A stretch of 48,385 bases of DNA from Candidatus Bathyarchaeota archaeon (GCA_012515445.1 JAAYYI010000095.1:1-48385); one strand, 5' to 3'; counted from the first letter of the stretch, positions 32,981 through 41,568 are shown. Notes: generated from the letters alone by a model not told the origin. Numbers and translations are program-made.

Positions 32981-35900
32981 TTGGTTGAGGATGACTTCAG
33001 CATAGAATTAAGCGAAGACGACGATGGTGAGCCGGCTGAAGGCTCAGGTTTAACAGCCTCCGGCATCGCCGAGTACATCCGTTTCAACTGCTGCCCACGG
33101 TTCTTCAAGCTTAAATTCGAAGGCAAGGAAGTCCGCAAACGCATTTGGCCTGAAGCCTTCAAACCCATCAGCCCGCTGCTATACGGCACAGGCAAAGCGC
33201 TTGAAGAGAAAAAAGTAGCTGAACTCAGAGCCAAAGCAGCTGACTACATGGATTTCACATGCTATGACCCAAACGCGTTTGGTAAGCGAGGCTGGGAGAA
33301 AGCTGTTGACTCAATGAATAACCTCCGCTACATTATCGAGCACCAGATAAGCGAAGGCGAAAAAGCTGACGGCCACCCGATGCTGCTCTATCAGGTGCCC
33401 ATGAAGGGACCTATCGGCGTCTGGGACGTTAAAGGCATCGCCGACTTAATCGTGGTTTGGCCGCTAAAGGACGGCAAAGTCCGCGTACGTATCTTCGAAT
33501 TGAAATCCAGCTGGAAAGAGCAGACCGCCCACCGCATCCAAGTAGCAATCTACGTTATCCTGCTCTCAAGGGAACTTGGCGGCTTATCCGCTAAGGTGGA
33601 GATTGAGGGCGGAGTAATCAACCGCGAAACCAGCCTTGAAAGCCTCGACCCAGATAAACTGCCTAAATTCAAACTAAGCCCCCTAATCCAAGACGTCGAA
33701 CGTTTGCTGGCTAAAAACGGCGAGTTAAACCGCATTCACAACACGCCGCTTGAGAAAGTCGAGTACCAGTTGTGCTGGCGATGTGACAACTGCGGCTTCA
33801 ACGAATGCTGCGTCGTCTGCTCGGTAGAAAACGAAAGTATAGCTCTTTTGAATTTAAGCCGCGGCGAGCAGAAGGCGCTGAGCCACCATGGAATAGAACG
33901 CCTCGAAGACTTAGCGAAACTCAAAACCGTCGTTGCTACCACAAGCATGCGACCCTACGACTTCAAAACCATCCCCGCAAAAGACCCCGCGAAGGTTCAT
34001 GAGCTTTCAACTGACCCAATAGTGGGCGCCAAGCTGGATTGGCTTATTGAGCGTGCGCAGTTTATGCTCGGCGGCATAAGGCCCGGCAGTCCCAACGCGA
34101 ACAAGAGCCGCTGGATGCCGTGGCTGACTGGAACCGGTTACGGCAGTCTGCCAGAGGACAGTCCATCCGCCGGCACCGATTCGCCGCTTCTCTACAGCCC
34201 CGACGGTTTAGTCCGCGTCTACCTCTTCGTAGAGTGGGACTATATGCTCGATGTGGTTTCTATGCTGAGCGCTAAAGTAAGCTGCACACGCTACAGAGGC
34301 GAACCGCAGCAGATTTCGCAGGTTATCCACAGTCTGCCCGACGACCGCGCCCAGTGCCTTGACGAGGAAAAAGCGCTCATGGAGACCTTCTTCAAAGGCT
34401 TAACGGATGCAATAACAAAAGTCGCCAACGCCGTAGGCAGCCCCGACGAGGCGCCGATTCACCTTTACTTCTTCAGCCGCCAAGAACGCGACGTGCTGAT
34501 GAAGGCGGTTTGTCGTCAGCCTTCGCTGATTAGTGCGCGCGCCATCCGCGATCTACTTGGGCTTCGGCAGGCAATTGATCAGCCTATGTTTTCGATAATA
34601 CAGGACGAAGTGGTGCATCGCAAGGCACTGCGTTTCCACAGCTCCGGGTTGCTGCCGATTCTGGAGCAAGCAAGCTTCTTTGACCGCCACAACTGGACCG
34701 CGAAACGCAAAGACGGCTCCCTATTAGACCTCAGCTTGGTCTTCCGCGATGGCCTGTTCAATTATTCGCTTCCGTTCCACCGAAACTCAGACGGCACAAT
34801 AGCGTTTCTTAAAGAGGGCTTAAACGACGGTTACTACCCAGCCAGAGCCAGATTCGGCGACCAATTGCCCATCGAATACATTTGGGGCGCAAAAGGTCGC
34901 TTAGACCACTTCGAGCAAGTTAAAGGCCCAGCCAAGATCCTTCTTGACAAGCGCAAATGGTGCGATTACACAAGTAAAAACCGCCGTATAACAGACGAGG
35001 AACTCAGCTTGATGGGTCAGAAGATCTGTTTGGCCATTGAGCATATTGAGCGTTCACTTAACATCCGCAACCGCAGGCTGGGCAAGAAGCCAATTGCCGT
35101 GCCAAGAATCAGCGAGTTCTCGCTGGGCGACGCCACGCTGGAGCGTAGCTGCCGCGAGTTTCTGGATTTGGAGTACTTCTCTAAGCGCCAAGAGATGTAT
35201 CAGCACTACGCCATGTTGCCATATCAGCGTGTGGCGTCGGGGCGTTCGGTGATTTTCCAGTGCACCAGAGTTGACGAGTTTGACCGGGAATTCATTGTCA
35301 AGGGTAAATTGGTGTATGAGGGCATCGGGTTGCCTAAAGCTGATTGTGTCGCTAACGCGTGCCGCGTTAAAGGCTCAGATGGTTCCAGCAGCGGCGATTG
35401 GATGGTTGTCACTGAGCTTCGCAGGAACGAGCATGGGCAGTTTGAGGAAGCAGAGAAGCGTTCCCCCTCCGAGGTGGAGAAATCGGCTCGGGCAATAGTT
35501 GACAAGGTAGATGTGCCTAAGCTGGAAATCATGATTAAAGTGGTCAGTTGGCCAAGAGGCAAGGGCAGCAAATACAGCGCCTGGCACAACCTCCCAACCA
35601 CAGACCCCGAAAAAGCCGCTCAGAGCAAATTCTTGCAGCTCTTCGAAGCAGGCCGCTACTATATCCTCGACGAACTCGCCGACGACATTATATCTGATCG
35701 CGCAGCGAAGTGCCTCGACTATGCAGCAAACAATGTGCTTTACTGCCTTTTGGCTGAGTATTTAGCTGGAAAAACCGGCGGCTCAACGCACAATGCTCTA
35801 CCCAAAGCTGCCGCCGAGAAGTTTCTCAAGTGGATTGAAGGTCGCAGGCTTCCGCCGAAGACCGAGCAGAAGCGCTTCGTAGACCAAGTGTTTAGTAAAG

Positions 35901-37336
35901 AACCGATCGTTATGCTTCAGGGTCCGCCTGGCACCGGAAAAACAGAAACACTCCAGCTGGCTGTTCTCAGCCACATCGCCGCTCACAGGGCTAACAGCCG
36001 ATGCCGCGTTTTGATGGTTGCGCCGACACACAAGGCAATTCAGGAATTTGTTGCTAAACTCGCACGCTGCTGGGAAGAATACACCAGCCAAGGCGGCAGA
36101 GACCTTAAAGACCTCAGAATATACCGTGTGCTTAGCAGCGACATTGACAAGGCAGCCATTTTGCCGGGAGTCAAGTACTTCAACTACAACGAAGACCCGG
36201 ATACCGTTCAGGAACTCTCCGGCTGCCTAATGAACCAGATCTCGCTAACACCTACTTCCGTTATAGGCGCGCCTGTGGTTCTATGCTTAACTTCACCGGG
36301 GCTCTATGGGCTGATGAAGAAAATCGGTGACAAAGAACCGCCCTGGGGCGAAGGCTTCTTCGATTTGCTCGTGGTTGACGAGGCAAGCATGATGCGGCTC
36401 CCCGAACTCATCTTATCAGGCAGCTTCCTAACCAAGAACAGCCAAATCCTCGTCGCAGGCGACCACCGCCAGCTACCGCCGATTGTGGCGCATAACTGGG
36501 AAAAAGAAGACCGCCGCACACTCGAGGAGATGGCGTCCTTCCTATCAGCCATGGACTTTCTAAGGCTGCTTCGTAACGAGGATCTTGGGATGGATCGCAT
36601 CGTCTGCCGCCACCCCGCAAACATCCCCACTGAGCGCCTATGCGAAAGCCATCGATGTCACAAAGTTGTCGCTGAATTTCTCCGCGAGTGGGTGTACGAG
36701 AAGGACCAGATTGATTTCCGCTCTAACCGAAACGAACTGCTACCCACATCTCAAGCAAAAACCGCGGGTTTAGCTGCAGCATTGGAGCCTGAGAACGTGT
36801 TTGTGCTGGTTGTGCATGATGAGGCGGAGAGTTTCCAATCAAACCTCACAGAAGCAGCAATCGTAAATGCGCTGGTAAGAAGCGCTCCAACCGACAAGGT
36901 GGGAATTATCACGCCGCATAACGCCCAGAAGGGGCTGCTCAAGAACCTTCTGCCAGACGGCTGCAAAGACCTCCGCGTGGACACAGTTGAGCGCTATCAG
37001 GGCGGCGAAGCAGACTTCATCATCATCTCAAGTTGCGTAAGCGACCCCGACTACGTGCGCACAGAAAGCGAGTTCCTTCTGAACCTTAACCGCATTAACG
37101 TCGCCATCAGCCGTATGAAAAAGAAGCTCGTAATAGTGGCTAGCCGCAGTATTTTCGAGTTTATGCCTCAGGACGCAAGGGACTACGATAAGGCGCTGCT
37201 GTGGCGCGGGATCTCGGAGACGGTGGGTTTCACGGCTGACTCGACGCCTGACTGGGTTGGATCGCTGTCTGAGTTCATCGGCGCTGAGGCTTCGGCGGTT
37301 AAGGTGGAAGTCTACGTTAAATCCGCTAAGCCCTAA
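32981..37336 (+). CDS. RecB-type nuclease fused to SF1 (Dna2/Upf1-like) helicase, TM0106-like
   Basis: A 1451-residue DNA-processing enzyme. After an acidic N-terminus, residues about 25-290 form a RecB/Cas4-type PD-(D/E)xK nuclease: GIAD (D155), FELKSS (E173, K175) and QVAIY (Q187, Y191), flanked by cysteines at 37-38 and a cluster near 265-280 (CWRCDNCGFNECCVVC) that could hold an iron-sulfur cluster as in Dna2/AddB/Cas4. A large middle region (about 300-900) is unassigned. The C-terminal helicase has Walker A GPPGTGKTE near 980, VVDEASMM near 1131, GDHRQLPPIV, RYQGGEADFIII and NVAISRMKKKL. TTG start with GGGAGG upstream. Domain order matches the TM0106-type RecB-like nuclease/helicases. 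Likely roles are DNA end resection or defence; neighbours do not decide. Confidence 0.85.
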   Translation: MVEDDFSIELSEDDDGEPAEGSGLTASGIAEYIRFNCCPRFFKLKFEGKEVRKRIWPEAFKPISPLLYGTGKALEEKKVAELRAKAADYMDFTCYDPNAFGKRGWEKAVDSMNNLRYIIEHQISEGEKADGHPMLLYQVPMKGPIGVWDVKGIADLIVVWPLKDGKVRVRIFELKSSWKEQTAHRIQVAIYVILLSRELGGLSAKVEIEGGVINRETSLESLDPDKLPKFKLSPLIQDVERLLAKNGELNRIHNTPLEKVEYQLCWRCDNCGFNECCVVCSVENESIALLNLSRGEQKALSHHGIERLEDLAKLKTVVATTSMRPYDFKTIPAKDPAKVHELSTDPIVGAKLDWLIERAQFMLGGIRPGSPNANKSRWMPWLTGTGYGSLPEDSPSAGTDSPLLYSPDGLVRVYLFVEWDYMLDVVSMLSAKVSCTRYRGEPQQISQVIHSLPDDRAQCLDEEKALMETFFKGLTDAITKVANAVGSPDEAPIHLYFFSRQERDVLMKAVCRQPSLISARAIRDLLGLRQAIDQPMFSIIQDEVVHRKALRFHSSGLLPILEQASFFDRHNWTAKRKDGSLLDLSLVFRDGLFNYSLPFHRNSDGTIAFLKEGLNDGYYPARARFGDQLPIEYIWGAKGRLDHFEQVKGPAKILLDKRKWCDYTSKNRRITDEELSLMGQKICLAIEHIERSLNIRNRRLGKKPIAVPRISEFSLGDATLERSCREFLDLEYFSKRQEMYQHYAMLPYQRVASGRSVIFQCTRVDEFDREFIVKGKLVYEGIGLPKADCVANACRVKGSDGSSSGDWMVVTELRRNEHGQFEEAEKRSPSEVEKSARAIVDKVDVPKLEIMIKVVSWPRGKGSKYSAWHNLPTTDPEKAAQSKFLQLFEAGRYYILDELADDIISDRAAKCLDYAANNVLYCLLAEYLAGKTGGSTHNALPKAAAEKFLKWIEGRRLPPKTEQKRFVDQVFSKEPIVMLQGPPGTGKTETLQLAVLSHIAAHRANSRCRVLMVAPTHKAIQEFVAKLARCWEEYTSQGGRDLKDLRIYRVLSSDIDKAAILPGVKYFNYNEDPDTVQELSGCLMNQISLTPTSVIGAPVVLCLTSPGLYGLMKKIGDKEPPWGEGFFDLLVVDEASMMRLPELILSGSFLTKNSQILVAGDHRQLPPIVAHNWEKEDRRTLEEMASFLSAMDFLRLLRNEDLGMDRIVCRHPANIPTERLCESHRCHKVVAEFLREWVYEKDQIDFRSNRNELLPTSQAKTAGLAAALEPENVFVLVVHDEAESFQSNLTEAAIVNALVRSAPTDKVGIITPHNAQKGLLKNLLPDGCKDLRVDTVERYQGGEADFIIISSCVSDPDYVRTESEFLLNLNRINVAISRMKKKLVIVASRSIFEFMPQDARDYDKALLWRGISETVGFTADSTPDWVGSLSEFIGAEASAVKVEVYVKSAKP

Positions 37337-37439
37337 AAACACTGATGGCTCTGTTGGCAATCAAGGAGGGCGGGGGACCTGCTTCTGAGGTAGGTAGTAG
37401 TGGCGTTTCAATTTAGTAATACGCGAATTTTGCGATTAC

Positions 37440-37456
37440 CTCGTCTAGACGACGAG
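37440..37456. promoter_or_regulatory. Inverted repeat upstream of the hydrogenase/complex I genes
   Basis: CTCGTC-TAGAC-GACGAG, a perfect 6-base inverted repeat with a 5-base spacer that overlaps the palindrome CGTCTAGACG. It ends 8 bases before a TATA-like stretch (37465-37477), where a regulator could affect TBP/TFB binding. Confidence 0.5.
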
Positions 37457-37464
37457 TTTAGATA

Positions 37465-37477
37465 GATAAAAATAAAG
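37465..37477 (+). promoter_or_regulatory. TATA box candidate for the hydrogenase/complex I genes
   Basis: GATAAAAATAAAG, predicting a transcription start near 37495 and a leader of about 80 bases before the ATG at 37576. Confidence 0.4.
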
Positions 37478-37575
37478 CCTACATAGAACATTCAAACTTA
37501 AAGCAGGTTACAGCCTGCGCATAGTTAACTCCAAAGTCAAGGGTCATCTAATTCAGGTTCAAACAAGGCATAAAC

Positions 37576-39153
37576 ATGACTCAAACAGAGAACATACAAG
37601 AACTCGATATACCCAAGCTAGTCGGAGCGTCTTTTAAAGCAGACAACCTGCCAATCCAAACTGGTGCCATGTCAGCCGTGCAGGCGCCACCGACAAAAGT
37701 CCATGACATACTCAAAGTGATACTTGACGCCGACAAGAAATCGGCGCTGACAACAATCAGCTGCCTAGACCTCGGCGAAAACCTCGGCGTCTACTACCAT
37801 ATGCGCCTAACAAAGGGCTACTTTACCATTAAAACAGAAGTACCTAAAACCGACCCGAAAACCCAGACAATCACTGACCTGCTTCCGGGCGCAAGCTTCG
37901 CGGAGCTAGAAGGCACCGACCTGCTCGGCGTAACCTACGAGGGCAACCTACTTTCTGGCCACTTTATGCTCTCAGAGAACTGGCCAATCGGCGTTTACCC
38001 GCTGAGAAAAGACGTGAACATGGCTGAGGTAAAGCTTGTTCCATCTCCGCCGCAAGAGGAAACCGATGACCCGAACGTTTACAAATTAACCATCGGACCG
38101 CAGCATCCGGCGCTTATTGAGCCAGAGAAGCTCTCCGTAACGGTGGAGGGGGAAATAGTAACCAACGTTGAGCCCCGCTTGGGCTACGTGCATAGGGGTA
38201 TAGAGAAAGCCACCGAGTCACGAACCTATCTGCGCGATATCTACCTTGTGGAGCGTGTCTGCGGCATCTGCAACCCATCACATGCAAGGGTCTTCGTCGC
38301 CGCTGTGGAAAAAATCTTGGGCGTAGATGTTCCGCCCAGAGCTAAATACATCCGAACCGTCGCATTGGAACTCAACAGGCTTCACAGTCACTTGCTAACT
38401 TTGGGGCACGCCTGCTTAGAAATGGGTTTTGACACCCTTTTCCAGTACCTTTGGCGCGACCGAGAACCAATCATGGACCTAATTGAATTAACAACCGGCA
38501 ACCGCGTCTACGGTTCACTCATGGCTATCGGCGGAGTCAGAAGAGACCTAAACCCCGACCATATCCCAAAGATTAAAGCCACACTTGAAACGTTGCGCAG
38601 TAAGCTACCCGGCTACAGGGACACCTACCAGAACGACAAATCATTGAGGCTGCGTATGCAGGGCGTCGGCGTGCTCTCAAGAGATGACGCGCGTATCCTC
38701 TGCTGTGTAGGTCCAGTCGCAAGAGGCTCCGGATTAGAAATCGACGTACGCAAAGACGAGCCTTATGAGGCATACGGCGAGATTCCGTTCAAAGAAATAG
38801 TCTACAAGGAAGGCGACGCGTGGGCACGCATGAACGTGCGAATGGACGAAGTAGGGGAGAGCATAAGCATGATCGAATATGCACTTGACCACCTGCCAAC
38901 AGGGCCAATCAAAGTCACAGTGCCGCGTATAGTGCCTGCCGGTGAATCTACCGCAGCAATCGAGGCACCACGCGGTGAACTCTTTTACTACGTGAAAAGT
39001 AACGGAACCCAGAATCCAGACCGAGTAAAAGTCCGCACACCAACCTACGCCAACTTGCCCTCATTCCTAAAGACCGCCATCGGACAGAACTATGCGGATT
39101 GCCCCGTAAACTTTGTTAGCTTAGACCCCTGCTTCTCTTGTACGGACAGGTAA
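37576..39153 (+). CDS. NuoC-NuoD fusion with [NiFe] hydrogenase active-site cysteines (group 4-type large subunit)
   Basis: A 525-residue fusion. Residues about 40-150 are the 30-kDa (NuoC) domain (GASFAELEGTDLLGVTYEG, SENWPIGVYPLRKD); about 165-525 are the 49-kDa/hydrogenase large subunit (LTIGPQHPAL, GYVHRGIEK). Unlike NuoD of true complex I, it keeps both nickel motifs: RVCGICNPSH (C229, C232, H236) and the terminal DPCFSCTDR (C519, C522). All four cysteines that bind the NiFe centre are present, so hydrogen oxidation or evolution is expected rather than quinone chemistry. The protein stops right after the Arg of the second motif, with no C-terminal extension for a maturation protease. It leads the cluster with nuoI 8 bases downstream. 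No NuoB-like small subunit gene is seen in the window. Confidence 0.9.
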   Translation: MTQTENIQELDIPKLVGASFKADNLPIQTGAMSAVQAPPTKVHDILKVILDADKKSALTTISCLDLGENLGVYYHMRLTKGYFTIKTEVPKTDPKTQTITDLLPGASFAELEGTDLLGVTYEGNLLSGHFMLSENWPIGVYPLRKDVNMAEVKLVPSPPQEETDDPNVYKLTIGPQHPALIEPEKLSVTVEGEIVTNVEPRLGYVHRGIEKATESRTYLRDIYLVERVCGICNPSHARVFVAAVEKILGVDVPPRAKYIRTVALELNRLHSHLLTLGHACLEMGFDTLFQYLWRDREPIMDLIELTTGNRVYGSLMAIGGVRRDLNPDHIPKIKATLETLRSKLPGYRDTYQNDKSLRLRMQGVGVLSRDDARILCCVGPVARGSGLEIDVRKDEPYEAYGEIPFKEIVYKEGDAWARMNVRMDEVGESISMIEYALDHLPTGPIKVTVPRIVPAGESTAAIEAPRGELFYYVKSNGTQNPDRVKVRTPTYANLPSFLKTAIGQNYADCPVNFVSLDPCFSCTDR

Positions 39154-39161
39154 GTGAAAAC

Positions 39162-39572
39162 ATGACCAGGCACTCTTTCTCCACGAAAATCGCTAAAGAA
39201 GCCTTCTCAAACCTCTTCAAAAAGCGGGCTACAGAAAAGTACCCTGCGGTGCCAGCAAACGTGGCAGAGGGATTCCGCGGCAAACAGGTGCTGAACCTCT
39301 CTAATTGTATCAGCTGCGGACTGTGCGCTAGGGAGTGCCCATCTAACGCGATTGAAATGGTTGTGGTTGACGGTAAAAAGAGGCCTTTGATTCATCTGGA
39401 TAGGTGTGTTTTCTGTTATCAGTGTGCTGACACCTGCCCGCGTAAGGTGTTTGAGACGTCTAAGGTTTTCGAGTTGGCTGTTACTGACAAGAGTACGCTT
39501 GTGATTAAGCCGGAATCGGTCTCGCCTGCACAGGTAGCACCGCCTGCTCCAGCGGCAAGCAGTACACAGTAA
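39162..39572 (+). CDS. nuoI: NuoI-like 2x[4Fe-4S] ferredoxin subunit
   Basis: A 136-residue NuoI/FpoI/hydrogenase ferredoxin-type subunit that relays electrons to the catalytic subunit. Two full cluster motifs are present: CISCGLCARECPSNAI and CVFCYQCADTCPRKVF. The N-terminus (SFSTKIAKEAFSNLFKK) is the amphipathic segment by which the family docks on the membrane arm; the tail is Pro/Ala-rich. The ATG at 39162 follows the large-subunit stop by 8 bases; an earlier in-frame codon would overlap that gene and is less likely. Its end is 19 bases from the convergent nuoH. Confidence 0.9.
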   Translation: MTRHSFSTKIAKEAFSNLFKKRATEKYPAVPANVAEGFRGKQVLNLSNCISCGLCARECPSNAIEMVVVDGKKRPLIHLDRCVFCYQCADTCPRKVFETSKVFELAVTDKSTLVIKPESVSPAQVAPPAPAASSTQ

Positions 39573-39591
39573 ACCGCTAAAATGCAACTGC

Positions 39592-40551
39592 CTAAGCTAT
39601 TCCTATGCCTAATTCTATTAAGATAATCTGCAGGATAGCCAGCGGCAGCAGATACTTCCACATTCCCGCGATGGATTGGTCAAGGCGTAACCTAGCAAAA
39701 ATAGCTCTGAGGAAGGATATCAGCAGTACTACTGCGATTGTTTTGATCAGGAAGACTACGATTGCTGGGATGAAGTATAGGTCTTGGATGCCGCCGAGGT
39801 AGAGTGCTGCGATTAGTGCGGATGCTAGGACGAGTTCGAGGTTTTTGCCGAGGCGGATTAGGGCGAATTTTCTGCCGCTGAATTCTGTGCGCCAGCCAGC
39901 TACGACTTCTGACTCGGACTCGGGGATATTGAATGGCGCGGTTTCCAGCTCAGCCATCAAGCAGATAACCAGCACAACAAAACCGATTGGTTGCAGCAGA
40001 ATCAGCCACGTCGAGGTGCCCTGCCACATTGAAATGACGCTGATGGAGAGGCTTTTTGCAGCGATTGCGGGACCGCTTAAAGCCAATGCAAGCGGGATTT
40101 CGAAGCTTATCATCTGAAGCATTGCGCGTGCGCCTCCCAGTTGGCTGTAGCGGTTTCTTGAGCTCCAGCCGCCCAGAAACACGGTTATGATCATTAATGC
40201 GAAGATGAATAGGATGAAGACGAGGTCGCCTTCGAAGGCTGCGATTGCGGTGCTGCCCGCGATGGGCATAACGAAAAGTGCGGTTAACGGAAGTGCGAGG
40301 TAAATGATTGGGGTTACTGTGAAGAGTATTCTGTCGCATACTGCGGGGACGATGTCTTCTTTAGAGAGGAGTTTTATGAAGTCGGCAAGCGGCTGCAGGA
40401 TGCCTCCGGGTCCAGCGGTGACTGGTCCATATCTGGTCTGGATTTTCGCGTAGGTTTTGCGGTCAATCCATTCGTAGAGGAACGCCAGTATCAGTAGAAA
40501 TAGAACGCCGGGAAATATGAGGATCTCGGCAATCTCAAGTGCAACCGTCTT
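39592..40551 (-). CDS. nuoH: NuoH-like membrane subunit, start codon unclear
   Basis: An approximately 320-residue NuoH/FpoH/EchB subunit with eight helices, which links the catalytic arm to the proton channels. Conserved segments are YGPVTAGPGGILQPLADFIK, KLLSKEDIVP and MAELETAPFNIPESESEVVA (the acidic loop). Homology clearly extends upstream of the first ATG (40269) to near 40548, covering the first helix (IAEILIFPGVLFLLILA). No ATG, GTG or TTG lies in that frame before a stop at 40564-40566. Deleting one G of the GGGG run (40560-40563 on the plus strand as C's) would join the frame to the ATG at 40585 (MKQSTTLREHKK). The gene follows nuoA on the minus strand. Confidence 0.85.
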   Translation of the reverse strand, partial: KTVALEIAEILIFPGVLFLLILAFLYEWIDRKTYAKIQTRYGPVTAGPGGILQPLADFIKLLSKEDIVPAVCDRILFTVTPIIYLALPLTALFVMPIAGSTAIAAFEGDLVFILFIFALMIITVFLGGWSSRNRYSQLGGARAMLQMISFEIPLALALSGPAIAAKSLSISVISMWQGTSTWLILLQPIGFVVLVICLMAELETAPFNIPESESEVVAGWRTEFSGRKFALIRLGKNLELVLASALIAALYLGGIQDLYFIPAIVVFLIKTIAVVLLISFLRAIFARLRLDQSIAGMWKYLLPLAILQIILIELGIGIA

Positions 40552-40621
40552 TTTATGCTCCCCTTAAAGTCGTTGATTGTTTCATAGCGCTTTTAATATT
40601 ATCGATTGCCTGTCTCCATAA

Positions 40622-40975
40622 TTATGGGTAAGGCCTCTGTTTAGAGTTTTTACGTGCGAATATCAACATGCCCACGGCTGTCAAAACAACCAGCGCGTAT
40701 ATGACTGGCAGAAAGCCGCCGGCGTAAAAAGACGTCATAGCGGCGAACGCGAAGACGTCGAAGATCAAGAAGTACACGGCGTAGGTTAGAAACCGCTCGG
40801 AGTTCAGTTTAGCCTCTTTTACTGGGCCATGTTCTCCGCAGCTATACGGGGCGTTCTTGTCGGTGCCCTGAATGCTTTTTGGCGCAAGCCTGCCGCCTAT
40901 CCAGTAGATAATCAGAGCGACTGCTAGCGATACACCAAAAACGATCGGTAAAACGTATGTTAATCCACCAACCAT
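40622..40975 (-). CDS. nuoA: NuoA-like membrane subunit
   Basis: A 117-residue three-helix NuoA/FpoA subunit. The first helix (YVLPIVFGVSLAVALIIYWI), the loop APYSCGEHG with the family's Cys-Gly-Glu, and the second helix TYAVYFLIFDVFAFAAM match NuoA, but the usual Glu of the F-D-V-E motif is Phe here. In complex I this loop closes over the quinone site, so NuoA beside a hydrogenase-type large subunit is unexpected. ATG start, with TATA-like CTTTATGC (about 40995-41003, minus) 24 bases upstream. First gene of the minus-strand pair nuoA-nuoH. Confidence 0.9.
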   Translation of the reverse strand: MVGGLTYVLPIVFGVSLAVALIIYWIGGRLAPKSIQGTDKNAPYSCGEHGPVKEAKLNSERFLTYAVYFLIFDVFAFAAMTSFYAGGFLPVIYALVVLTAVGMLIFARKNSKQRPYP

Positions 40976-41074
40976 CTTCTAACCTGTTGCGAAAAGCATA
41001 AAGCATCCTATTAAGCTTTTGATTAATAAACTGGGGGTGGCTGGACGCTGGAAGATGTACTTCAGATTGCACTG

Positions 41075-41296
41075 ATGGTTGCCACCATACTTCTTGCACT
41101 CTACACGATCGAAGCCAAAAACATCCTGCATGCAGTAATCGGCTTCTGCGGCATGTGCATTTCCATCGGCGGCATCTTCTGGCTGCTAAACGCGCCCTAT
41201 GTTTCTGTCTTCCAGATTCTCATCTATGCAGGCGCTGTAGTTGCCATCTTCATCGCAGCTATCATGCTGACCACAAGCAAGGAGAGCATCAGATGA
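41075..41296 (+). CDS. nuoJ: NuoJ N-terminal part (split NuoJ)
   Basis: A 73-residue protein equal to the first three helices of NuoJ, with the hallmark VFQILIYAGAVVAIFIAAIML that lines the central channel next to NuoK. NuoJ is also split in Methanosarcina Fpo. The ATG at 41075 truncates the first helix (the frame continues upstream as LEDVLQIALMVA); a CTG at 41048, 7 bases after a GGGGGTGG sequence, may be the true start, adding nine residues. The stop overlaps the start of the C-terminal part by 4 bases (ATGA), so the two halves are made together. Confidence 0.85.
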   Translation: MVATILLALYTIEAKNILHAVIGFCGMCISIGGIFWLLNAPYVSVFQILIYAGAVVAIFIAAIMLTTSKESIR

Positions 41297-41568
41297 AGCT
41301 AAACGCGGCAGTCATCGTCGGGATAGTCTGTGCGGTCGTGGCTATGGTATTGTTTGCCGCGATTGCCATACAGCAGAGTTTTCCAGTCTTCGGAGCATCT
41401 CAAGCCGCCAGCAGCGTGAGCGTGAATGGCGACGTTGGCGCTGAGGACAGCAGGTTCCTTTGGAATAACACTGGTTTAGCCGTGACTGCGCAGGCGTTTG
41501 TGCTCTTTGCGGCTGCAGCAGCTACATTAGGATTATTGAGAAACGGAGAGGAAAACAAAGATGCTTGA
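41293..41568 (+). CDS. nuoJ: NuoJ C-terminal part (split NuoJ)
   Basis: A 91-residue protein with two helices (AAVIVGIVCAVVAMVLFAAIA near the N-terminus and AVTAQAFVLFAAAAATLGLLR near the end) joined by a polar loop. It matches the C-terminal portion of NuoJ, which loops over the membrane side of the channel. The start is the ATG overlapping the stop of the N-terminal half (ATGA); longer in-frame starts at 41155 would lie inside that gene and are rejected. It overlaps nuoK by 8 bases. Confidence 0.8.
   Translation: MKLNAAVIVGIVCAVVAMVLFAAIAIQQSFPVFGASQAASSVSVNGDVGAEDSRFLWNNTGLAVTAQAFVLFAAAAATLGLLRNGEENKDA

Noticed and set aside
37555-37575. GGTTCAAAC resembling a tRNA T-loop
   Set aside because: No acceptor stem, D-arm or anticodon arm can be built around it.
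41155-41292. N-terminal extension of the NuoJ C-terminal part
   Set aside because: It lies in another frame inside the NuoJ N-terminal gene and has no NuoJ-like sequence.
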